Assembly (NCBI GenBank): GCA_026988445.1
Contig: JALSLF010000034.1
Location: 1-5,048, forward strand
Direction: 5' to 3'
DNA: 5,048 bases
From: Bacteroidales bacterium
GTDB taxonomy: Bacteria > Bacteroidota > Bacteroidia > Bacteroidales > NBLH01
Part shown: in pieces, positions 1 to 4,627 of the stretch
Position numbering within the stretch: the stretch's first letter is position 1
Layout of the letters: each line of letters starts with the position of its first letter
Program-made: the position numbers and the translations under genes
Notes under the pieces: generated by a model
Databases searched by the model: none
What the model was told of the DNA's origin: nothing
What the model saw: the letters and a program-made list of their open reading frames with translations, nothing else

Positions 1-9
1 TGTCAATTG

Positions 10-39
10 TCGGGTAAATTTATCACGCACCTTTGGTGC
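10..39. repeat. Left copy of a 30-bp direct repeat
   Basis: These 30 bases are identical to 279-308. The similarity extends leftward (1-9 against 271-278) with one substitution and one indel. The last 13 bases of the repeat are the GCACCTTTGGTGC hairpin. The two copies are offset by 269 bp and bracket all the other hairpins. Confidence 0.9.
27..39 (-). repeat. Hairpin repeat, copy 1 (GCACCTTTGGTGC)
   Basis: A perfect 5-bp stem with a TTT loop. Read on the minus strand as GCACCAAAGGTGC it is followed by GTGATAAATTTAC, part of an A/T-rich tail shared loosely by the other copies. A T-rich run follows on the plus strand, so it could also act weakly as a transcription terminator for a gene to the left of the window. 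Confidence 0.8.
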
Positions 40-64
40 TTTCTTGTTTTTTTGAAACAATACA

Positions 65-83
65 CCTATCCCTATGGGATAGG
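65..83. repeat. Hairpin with 8-bp stem and TAT loop
   Basis: CCTATCCC-TAT-GGGATAGG is a perfect 8-bp stem closed by a three-base loop. Its sequence is unrelated to the GCACC family but it has the same tight design. It lies 12 bases from hairpin copy 2. Confidence 0.8.
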
Positions 84-95
84 CTGATATATTAT

Positions 96-108
96 ACACC
101 TTTGGTGC
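96..108 (-). repeat. Hairpin repeat, copy 2 (degenerate first base)
   Basis: ACACCTTTGGTGC differs from the consensus only at its first base, so the outermost pair of the stem is lost and four pairs remain. On the minus strand it is followed by an A/T-rich stretch (ATAATATATC). Confidence 0.7.
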
Positions 109-134
109 TAAATTACCAATATAATTTTTTAGTA

Positions 135-147
135 GCACCAAAGGTGC
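135..147 (+). repeat. Hairpin repeat, copy 3 (GCACCAAAGGTGC)
   Basis: A perfect stem with an AAA loop, in the opposite orientation to copies 1, 2 and 5. It is followed by GGGATATTAC, which resembles the tails of the other copies. Confidence 0.8.
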
Positions 148-159
148 GGGATATTACAG

Positions 160-178
160 CATTGGGCAAAGCCCAATG
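160..178. repeat. Hairpin with 8-bp stem and AAA loop
   Basis: CATTGGGC-AAA-GCCCAATG is a perfect 8-bp stem with a three-base loop. It is a third sequence family with the same architecture as the neighbouring hairpins, placed 12 bases after copy 3. Confidence 0.8.
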
Positions 179-201
179 GCATTTGATAATAATAAAAATT
201 A

Positions 202-214
202 GCACTAAAGGTGC
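202..214 (+). repeat. Hairpin repeat, copy 4 (one G-T pair)
   Basis: GCACTAAAGGTGC differs from the consensus by a C-to-T change that leaves a G-T wobble next to the loop, so the fold survives in one strand's RNA or ssDNA. It is followed by AAGATAATATC, again a GATA-containing tail. Confidence 0.7.
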
Positions 215-278
215 AAGATAATATCATAAACCCAAATCCGTATATTCTATAGGGTAACCAAAATTATTTCTGTAATTA

Positions 279-308
279 TCGGGTAAATTTATCACGCACC
301 TTTGGTGC
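279..308. repeat. Right copy of a 30-bp direct repeat
   Basis: Identical to 10-39 and ending in the same 13-base hairpin (296-308). It is followed directly by a run of eight A residues. Together with the left copy it delimits a unit of about 270 bp that could be a MITE-like or REP-type composite element, or could be a substrate for deletion by homologous recombination. No flanking target-site duplication is evident. Confidence 0.9.
296..308 (-). repeat. Hairpin repeat, copy 5 (GCACCTTTGGTGC)
   Basis: A perfect copy forming the right end of the second long direct repeat. Seen from the acyltransferase transcript on the minus strand, the T run comes before the stem rather than after it, so it is not a standard intrinsic terminator for that gene. 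Confidence 0.8.
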
Positions 309-363
309 AAAAAAAACAATCATGATAACCGGTGTTCAATATTCGTTATTCAGAAAAAACAAA

Positions 364-1098
364 CTATTGCCCTAATGCTTCTTTAATTTTTTCATGTACT
401 TCTGCTAAAAGCGCTTCGTCCGATTTGTTTTCTCTACTCACAGGTGGCAAAACCGTATATTTAAGATGCAGACCAATATTTAAAGGGAAAGAACCCCACT
501 TGTGTAATTTATAATTACCATCTACTACAAAAGGTACAATTAAAGCCGAAGGAGCTTTTTTAAGTAAAATCTTAAAACCACCGCTTTTAAAGGGTTTTAA
601 CTTACCGTCTTTACTGCGTGTACCTTCGGGATAGATACATGCCGAGTATTTATTTTTTTCAATATAAGCACCCAGCTTGGCAATTTCGCTGATGGATTGT
701 TTATTGTCTTTCCGGTCAATTAATACCGAACCGCCTTTTTGTAAATTATACGAAATACCCGGTATTCCTTTACCCAATGATTTTTTAGAAATAAACTTAA
801 TATGATTTTTTTTGAAGGCTACATAAGCCGGCGAGATATCATACATACTTTGATGATTTCCCACTACAATTAAAGGCTTTCCTTGCGGAATATTTTCCAA
901 GCCGTAAAACGTAGGACGACAGAATAATGAATATAAATTCATTACCAAAAACCAATTCATTATATCTACTACCTTTTTGTGTGCATTGTATCCAAACACA
1001 TTATAAGCAATAACTTGCAAAATGTGGAATATACTCAGAATAATACCAAAAATCAGGTAGTAAATAACGGTTAAAATATAAGCTATAATTTTTTTCAC
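364..1098 (-). CDS. plsC: 1-acyl-sn-glycerol-3-phosphate acyltransferase (PlsC-like)
   Basis: This 244-residue protein matches the PlsC/LPLAT family, which transfers an acyl chain to lysophosphatidic acid to make phosphatidic acid at the inner membrane. The N-terminus has a long hydrophobic region (about 3-35) that should anchor it. Motif I is NHQSMYD at 81-87 (catalytic H82 and D87), a GSVLIDR block lies at 123-129, motif III EGTR at 158-161, and the IVPF block at 187-190. The usual motif II KxEL is KKSL at 105-108, so a conserved glutamate is replaced. The length is normal for the family. The start is GTG: there is no upstream in-frame ATG and the first internal Met (47) would remove the anchor. 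It starts 32 bp after the stop of the Crp/Fnr gene on the same strand, so co-transcription is likely. A related lysolipid acyltransferase with another acceptor cannot be excluded. Confidence 0.9.
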   Translation of the reverse strand: MKKIIAYILTVIYYLIFGIILSIFHILQVIAYNVFGYNAHKKVVDIMNWFLVMNLYSLFCRPTFYGLENIPQGKPLIVVGNHQSMYDISPAYVAFKKNHIKFISKKSLGKGIPGISYNLQKGGSVLIDRKDNKQSISEIAKLGAYIEKNKYSACIYPEGTRSKDGKLKPFKSGGFKILLKKAPSALIVPFVVDGNYKLHKWGSFPLNIGLHLKYTVLPPVSRENKSDEALLAEVHEKIKEALGQ

Positions 1099-1130
1099 CC
1101 GACAAAAATAAAAATTATATCGATAATCTT

Positions 1131-1826
1131 TTATCCGTAATTACTTATTTCTTGCAATTTATCATATTTTAGTATTTTAAACTTCTTTCCATCAATTTGA
1201 ATCAACTTATCGTCTTTAAACTTTTTTAACATACGGATAACGTTTTCAGTAGTCATACCTGATAACTCAGCAAATTCCCTTCGACTAAGCAGTAATTCAA
1301 ATTCTTTCTTTTTATATATTCTATCCGATAAACATAATATAATATCTGCTAATCTTCCGTAGGCTTGTTTTTGAGTCAAGCAAAAAAAACGACCGTATGT
1401 TTGAACCGTATTGGCATTTAATATATTAATAATTTCAGAAGCAAATTTTGCATTTTGTTTTAAAACTTGCCTGAAAATATTTATATCAATCAATTTCACC
1501 AAAGAATCTACATACGCAGCTACCGAATATTGAAAAACATTGGTTTCGTTAAATAAAGCGGTTAATCCAATTAGGTTGTCTTCCGGTATGATTTTTAGCA
1601 CCAAAGTATCTTGCTGTCCTTCCATAAAAACTTTGGTTAAACCTTTACTTAAATACATAACATGTGTAGCAAAAGTTCCCTGCTTGCATATCGTTTCCCC
1701 TTTTTTAAACTCAACCTCTACAAGATTGTTGTTAATCAATTCCAGCTCTTCCGCATTCAAAGATTCAAAACAGGTACATCTGTCCAGACCAACGGTGCAG
1801 GTATTAATTTTCTTCCCAATTAGCAT
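1131..1826 (-). CDS. Crp/Fnr-family transcriptional regulator with N-terminal cysteines
   Basis: A 231-residue regulator of the Crp/Fnr superfamily. Residues about 20-125 form the cyclic-nucleotide-binding-type beta-roll, followed by a dimerisation helix (about 125-147) and a C-terminal winged helix-turn-helix, with the helices of the turn near 181-202 (SRREFAELSG then MTTENVIRMLKKF). Cysteines at 10, 17 and 19, plus C47, C149 and C165, recall the N-terminal Fe-S ligands of FNR, though the spacing differs. The phosphate-binding cassette of cAMP receptors is not evident: the equivalent stretch (about 82-103) lacks the expected arginine. In the recognition helix, E194 and R198 align with the FNR E..SR signature but the serine position is I197. 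The gene is divergent from the rhodanese cluster and upstream of plsC. Oxygen, NO or reactive sulfur sensing is an inference. Family membership is firm; the ligand is unknown. Confidence 0.9.
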   Translation of the reverse strand: MLIGKKINTCTVGLDRCTCFESLNAEELELINNNLVEVEFKKGETICKQGTFATHVMYLSKGLTKVFMEGQQDTLVLKIIPEDNLIGLTALFNETNVFQYSVAAYVDSLVKLIDINIFRQVLKQNAKFASEIINILNANTVQTYGRFFCLTQKQAYGRLADIILCLSDRIYKKKEFELLLSRREFAELSGMTTENVIRMLKKFKDDKLIQIDGKKFKILKYDKLQEISNYG

Positions 1827-1853
1827 AAATTACCGACTTTATATGACACTGTA

Positions 1854-1861
1854 CAAAAATA
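1854..1861 (-). promoter_or_regulatory. Candidate -7 promoter element for the Crp/Fnr gene
   Basis: On the minus strand this reads TATTTTTG, an exact match to the Bacteroidota -7 consensus TAnnTTTG, 27 bases before the ATG. That predicts a leader of about 20 nt. No TTG lies at the expected 19-21-base spacing upstream. Instead an FNR-like palindrome occupies that position, as expected of an activator-dependent promoter. The transcription start is inferred. Confidence 0.5.
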
Positions 1862-1881
1862 CATATAAAACAGCAAAAAAC

Positions 1882-1895
1882 ATGATACAAATCAA
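1882..1895. promoter_or_regulatory. FNR-box-like palindrome, proximal to the regulator gene
   Basis: ATGATACAAATCAA matches 9 of the 10 defined bases of the FNR consensus TTGAT-N4-ATCAA. Its centre is at 1888.5, about 40-42 bases upstream of the start inferred from the -7 element at 1854-1861. This is the class II activator position. The likely ligand is the adjacent Crp/Fnr protein (autoregulation), but A/T-rich DNA gives some chance matches. Confidence 0.5.
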
Positions 1896-1902
1896 CTTTA
1901 TT

Positions 1903-1916
1903 TTGAGCCAAATCAT
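1903..1916. promoter_or_regulatory. FNR-box-like palindrome, distal, weaker match
   Basis: TTGAGCCAAATCAT matches 8 of 10 defined bases of TTGAT-N4-ATCAA. Its centre (1909.5) is exactly 21 bp, two helical turns, from the first box, so two dimers could bind the same face. Relative to the inferred regulator-gene start it falls near -61 to -63, the classic class I position. Confidence 0.4.
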
Positions 1917-1948
1917 AAGATAACGAAAGCCATATCATACGCTATTTC

Positions 1949-1979
1949 TTTGTTATAACTGCTTTTATCAGGAACTTTG
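1949..1979 (+). promoter_or_regulatory. Candidate Bacteroidota promoter for the rhodanese cluster
   Basis: TTTG at 1949-1952 and GAACTTTG at 1972-1979 are separated by 19 bases and fit the -33 TTTG / -7 TAnnTTTG pattern with a single mismatch (G for the first T). Transcription would begin near 1984-1987 and leave a leader of about 30 nt before the ATG at 2016. Confidence 0.5.
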
Positions 1980-2015
1980 CAAAAGATATTTTAATCACAA
2001 AAAAGAATATAAACC

Positions 2016-2456
2016 ATGAATAAAAAAGTTTTAATTAAATCAAGCATTTTGCTCTTTATATTTTTCTTTTCTTTTGCCTGTAGCACTGATAAAGATAATA
2101 AAGGAGCAGAGTTGAAACAAATCAGTTCTAAAGAACTGAAAGAAAAAATCAGTAAACAAGAAGAAGAGTTTACGCTTATCGATTTGCGCTCAAAAGAAAA
2201 ATTTCATAAGGAGAACATTCAAGGAGCAGTAAACATTCCTATCGACAGTTTAAAATCAAAAATTGCTGATGAAGATTTCTGGATGGAGCAATACTTGTAT
2301 CCGCCCGAAGATTCAACGCAAATTATTGTTTATGGAGCTGATGAACAAAGTGGAGTTTTAGGCACACAAGAGCTTATGAAAGTGGGCTTTAAAAATGTAA
2401 GTTACTTAAAAGGCGGTTATAACTCATACAATATTAAGCGTGATAAACTTATGTAA
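2016..2456 (+). CDS. Rhodanese-fold lipoprotein lacking the catalytic cysteine
   Basis: A 146-residue exported protein. Residues 1-21 form a lysine-then-hydrophobic signal peptide ending SFA before C22, a relaxed lipobox, so lipid anchoring is likely. Residues about 35-145 match a single rhodanese domain: DLR at 56-58, IQGAVNIP at 68-75, and the closing GFKNVSYLKGGYNSY at 124-138. In active rhodaneses the strand IIVY is followed by the persulfide-forming Cys of a CxxGx(S/T) loop. Here it is followed by G107 (YGADEQSG at 106-113), and the only Cys in the protein is the lipidated one. Sulfur transfer through the normal mechanism is therefore excluded, and a binding, scaffold or regulatory role is more likely. 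The reading frame is intact, so this is not a decayed gene. It is the first gene of the plus-strand cluster, 54 bp before the tandem rhodanese. Confidence 0.85.
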   Translation: MNKKVLIKSSILLFIFFFSFACSTDKDNKGAELKQISSKELKEKISKQEEEFTLIDLRSKEKFHKENIQGAVNIPIDSLKSKIADEDFWMEQYLYPPEDSTQIIVYGADEQSGVLGTQELMKVGFKNVSYLKGGYNSYNIKRDKLM

Positions 2457-2510
2457 TGTTATAATCCGTCAATTTATTAAAATTAATATAAACCTTTAAA
2501 TTTTTTAATC

Positions 2511-3506
2511 ATGAAAAAATTATCAATCTATTTATTATTATTTTTTATTGTTCCTACTTTTGTTTTTACGGGATGTAAAGATGAAGAAACCGTTGAACCT
2601 GCAATTCAGGTATTAACTAAATATTTAACGGAGAATGGTAAAGACCTTCCGGAAATTATTTACTACCACCCGCCAACTGGTGATGGAATTATATTCGTTA
2701 CAGCACCACCTGCAACCGATGCTGATGTTCCTGCTTTTGTTGAAAATAAATATATTATAGACATTCGCAGTGCAGCTGATTTTGCAGCCGGTCATATTAC
2801 CGGAGCGCACAATGTAGCTTTTACGGATATTTTAAACGAAGCTTCAAATGCGGGAAGTAAACGCATTTTAGTAGTTTGCTATACCGGACAAACTGCTTGT
2901 TATGCTACTTCACTCTTGCGTCTTTATGGTTATCCTGATGCACAAGCTTTAAAATGGGGTATGAGCGGTTGGAATGCTCAATTTGATAAATGGACATCAA
3001 ATTGCAGCGATATTGCACAAAATCACAACAATTGGTCAACAGCAGCTGCACCTCAAAACGTAAAATATGATGCACCGGTTTTGTCCGAGAGTTCAACCGA
3101 TGGCGAAACTATTTTAAAGCAACGTGTTGAAGCAGTTGTTGCTGCCGGTTTTAAAACTGTCCCAGGAAGTGATGTTTTAGAAAGTCCCGCTAATTATTTC
3201 ATCAATAATTATTTTTCAGATGCCGATTATACAGCCTTTGGTCATATTGATGGTGCATACCGCATTAATCCATTATCAATAGCCGATGATTTAATTTATT
3301 ATTTAGACCCTTCAAAAAAAGTAGTTACCTACTGTTATACCGGACAAACATCAGCAGTGATTACTGCTTATCTTAATGTTTTGGGATATGATGCATACAG
3401 TTTACTGTTTGGAATGAACGGATTGTATAATAGTAATAGTGCATGGGCTTCAAATCAATGGGGACACGATTCTAATCCAAAAAATCTTTCAACTGTTACT
3501 AAGTAA
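2511..3506 (+). CDS. Tandem-domain rhodanese lipoprotein, probably surface-exposed
   Basis: A 331-residue lipoprotein with signal peptide 1-21, lipobox FTGC and acylated C22. The residues after it (KDEE, 23-26) fit the Bacteroidota lipoprotein export signal of Lys followed by acidic residues, which directs lipoproteins to the outer face of the outer membrane. Domain 1 (about 60-165) has DIR at 84-86, GHITGAHN at 94-101, the loop CYTGQT at 123-128 and GMSGW at 150-154. Domain 2 (about 200-310) has GHIDGAYRIN at 244-253, the loop CYTGQT at 275-280 and GMNG at 301-304, but the D-x-R motif is replaced by an Asn-Asn-Tyr stretch (232-234). Both loops keep the CxxGxT form that carries a persulfide in sulfurtransferases such as GlpE, so both sites look competent. 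C130 and C165 are extra cysteines. The substrate is unknown; a thiosulfate- or polysulfide-type donor fits the family. Confidence 0.88.
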   Translation: MKKLSIYLLLFFIVPTFVFTGCKDEETVEPAIQVLTKYLTENGKDLPEIIYYHPPTGDGIIFVTAPPATDADVPAFVENKYIIDIRSAADFAAGHITGAHNVAFTDILNEASNAGSKRILVVCYTGQTACYATSLLRLYGYPDAQALKWGMSGWNAQFDKWTSNCSDIAQNHNNWSTAAAPQNVKYDAPVLSESSTDGETILKQRVEAVVAAGFKTVPGSDVLESPANYFINNYFSDADYTAFGHIDGAYRINPLSIADDLIYYLDPSKKVVTYCYTGQTSAVITAYLNVLGYDAYSLLFGMNGLYNSNSAWASNQWGHDSNPKNLSTVTK

Positions 3507-3519
3507 ACTGATTTAAAGC

Positions 3520-3552
3520 TCAAACCGGTGATTTGTATTGCCGGTTTGATTT
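3520..3552 (+). terminator. Terminator- or attenuator-like hairpin between rhodanese and porin genes
   Basis: TCAAACCGG (3520-3528) and CCGGTTTGA (3541-3549) form a perfect 9-bp stem around a 12-base loop, followed by TTTAATTT. It begins 13 bases after the stop codon of the tandem rhodanese gene. The T run is interrupted, so partial termination is likelier than a full stop. No clear promoter is visible between it and the porin ATG, which suggests that some read-through feeds the porin gene. Confidence 0.6.
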
Positions 3553-3576
3553 AATTTCATCTAAAAAATTTAATAT

Positions 3577-4608
3577 ATGAAGAAGCTATTTTTATTATTT
3601 ATATTTTCAGCACTAATTTTCAGCCCTCAATTAATTAAAGCACAAGGCTGCGATGACGATGGAGGCGGAGAAGGCGAAGACGATCAAAAAGTAAAAGTAT
3701 GGGGGTTTATTCAGCCGCAATACGAATATCATTTTACAGACCCTACTACCAATACCTTTAAGTTTAAAAGGGCAAGAATTGGGGTAACAGGAAAAATCCC
3801 CTATGATTTTAAATACTACGTAATGATTGAAAATAGTGCATTTGTAAGTGCCAGCGGTTATCCTTATTTATTAGATGCTTTTGTTTCCTATACGCGTTAT
3901 AAGTGGGCAAAGTTTTCAATGGGTTCATTCAAACAGCCTTTTGGTATGGAAGTAAATACAGCTTGCCATAAATTACATACTATTGAACGGGCAATGGTTT
4001 CTGACCAATTAGTTGCTCCTCAACGCGATATGGGTTTTATGATGCTTGGAGGCGAAAAAGAAACTTTTATGAAATACAGCCTTGCAATTATGAACGGTCG
4101 CGGTTTGGGAATAAAAGATAACAACAATAAAAAAGACATTATCGGGCGTGTTACTTTCAAGCCTTTGGATTTTTTAAGCATCGGAGGTAGCTTTCGTTAT
4201 GGTTTCCCAAATACCGATACTGATGACCGGATTACTTATGGCGGTGAGTTGCAAGTTGAAGCCGGTAATTTTTTAATGCAAGCCGAATATATTTATGATG
4301 AAGGTGATTACAACCGGGCTGCCGGCGGCGGTTGTGGTTCAGACCCTTTAACCTTAGGCGAAAAACGCAGCGGTGCTTATGTGATGGCAATGTATATGAC
4401 CAATTTTATGTTACAGCCTGTGCTTAAATGGGAATATTTTGATACCGATGCCGATATAGCAGACAACAATATGTACATTACCACTTTTGGTATCAATTAT
4501 TTCTTTAACGATTTTACACGCTTGCAAGTGAACTATCAATACAAAGCAGAAAAAGGTGCTGAAATACCCAATGATGCATTATTGGTACAAATTCAAATTC
4601 AATTTTAA
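3577..4608 (+). CDS. Outer-membrane porin, OprO/OprP (phosphate-selective porin) type
   Basis: A 343-residue protein with a signal peptide (1-22, cleavage likely at KA|Q). The mature part has alternating beta-barrel strands (for example VKVWGFIQPQYEYHF from 39, FKFKRARIGVTGKI at 61-74, FKYYVMIEN at 78-86, LSIGGSFRYGF at 200-210) and ends in a C-terminal phenylalanine, the usual signal for BAM insertion. The arrangement of an early GFIQPQYEY strand, KRARIGVTG and later KQPFGME (119-125) fits the OprO/OprP family, which forms anion-selective channels. Other Bacteroidota members are of unknown selectivity. The mature N-terminus is an acidic, glycine-rich segment (25-36), and there are three cysteines (25, 130, 253), uncommon in porins. 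It lies 70 bp after the tandem rhodanese and only 19 bp before another sulfurtransferase, so an anionic sulfur compound is a reasonable guess for its substrate. Confidence 0.85.
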   Translation: MKKLFLLFIFSALIFSPQLIKAQGCDDDGGGEGEDDQKVKVWGFIQPQYEYHFTDPTTNTFKFKRARIGVTGKIPYDFKYYVMIENSAFVSASGYPYLLDAFVSYTRYKWAKFSMGSFKQPFGMEVNTACHKLHTIERAMVSDQLVAPQRDMGFMMLGGEKETFMKYSLAIMNGRGLGIKDNNNKKDIIGRVTFKPLDFLSIGGSFRYGFPNTDTDDRITYGGELQVEAGNFLMQAEYIYDEGDYNRAAGGGCGSDPLTLGEKRSGAYVMAMYMTNFMLQPVLKWEYFDTDADIADNNMYITTFGINYFFNDFTRLQVNYQYKAEKGAEIPNDALLVQIQIQF

Positions 4609-4627
4609 TACTTAAAATCATTTAAAA

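Larger units (their letters stand above)
1..363. other. Gene-free region carrying a cluster of small hairpin repeats
   Basis: This stretch lies beyond the 3' end of the acyltransferase gene and has no credible coding sequence. The only open frame (33-221, plus) runs through the hairpins themselves and has no recognisable domain. It contains five copies of a 13-base hairpin of the GCACC-TTT-GGTGC type, two further hairpins of different sequence but the same three-base-loop design, and two long direct repeats that each end in one of the 13-base hairpins. The rest is A/T-rich spacer. Bases 309-363 hold an A tract and nothing else I recognise. Confidence 0.75.

Noticed and set aside
33..221. Plus-strand open frame of 62 codons in the hairpin region
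   Set aside because: It runs through three hairpin repeats, has no recognisable domain and no supporting context, and length alone is compatible with chance.
1..308. CRISPR array
   Set aside because: The repeated unit is a 13-base hairpin in both orientations at irregular spacing, not a same-strand repeat of 24-40 bases with uniform spacers, and no cas gene is present.
296..316. Intrinsic terminator for the plsC transcript
   Set aside because: On the minus strand the T run precedes the stem instead of following it, so the order is wrong for rho-independent termination of that gene.
1540..1923. Plus-strand open frame of 127 codons opposite the Crp/Fnr gene
   Set aside because: Most of it is antisense to a well-supported regulator gene, and its 3' part covers the control region. 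The product resembles no family.
2475..2488. Perfect A/T palindrome (TATTAA-AA-TTAATA) before the tandem rhodanese gene, as an operator
   Set aside because: It is made only of A and T in an A/T-rich spacer, does not match the FNR-like boxes at 1882-1916, and such palindromes are expected by chance.
2457..2510. Separate promoter for the tandem rhodanese gene
   Set aside because: No TAnnTTTG element with a spaced TTTG was found. The best candidate has at least two mismatches, so read-through from the upstream gene is the simpler reading.
2625..3096. Two minus-strand open frames opposite the tandem rhodanese gene
   Set aside because: They are shadows of a gene with clear motifs on the plus strand, and their products show no domain or sensible start context.
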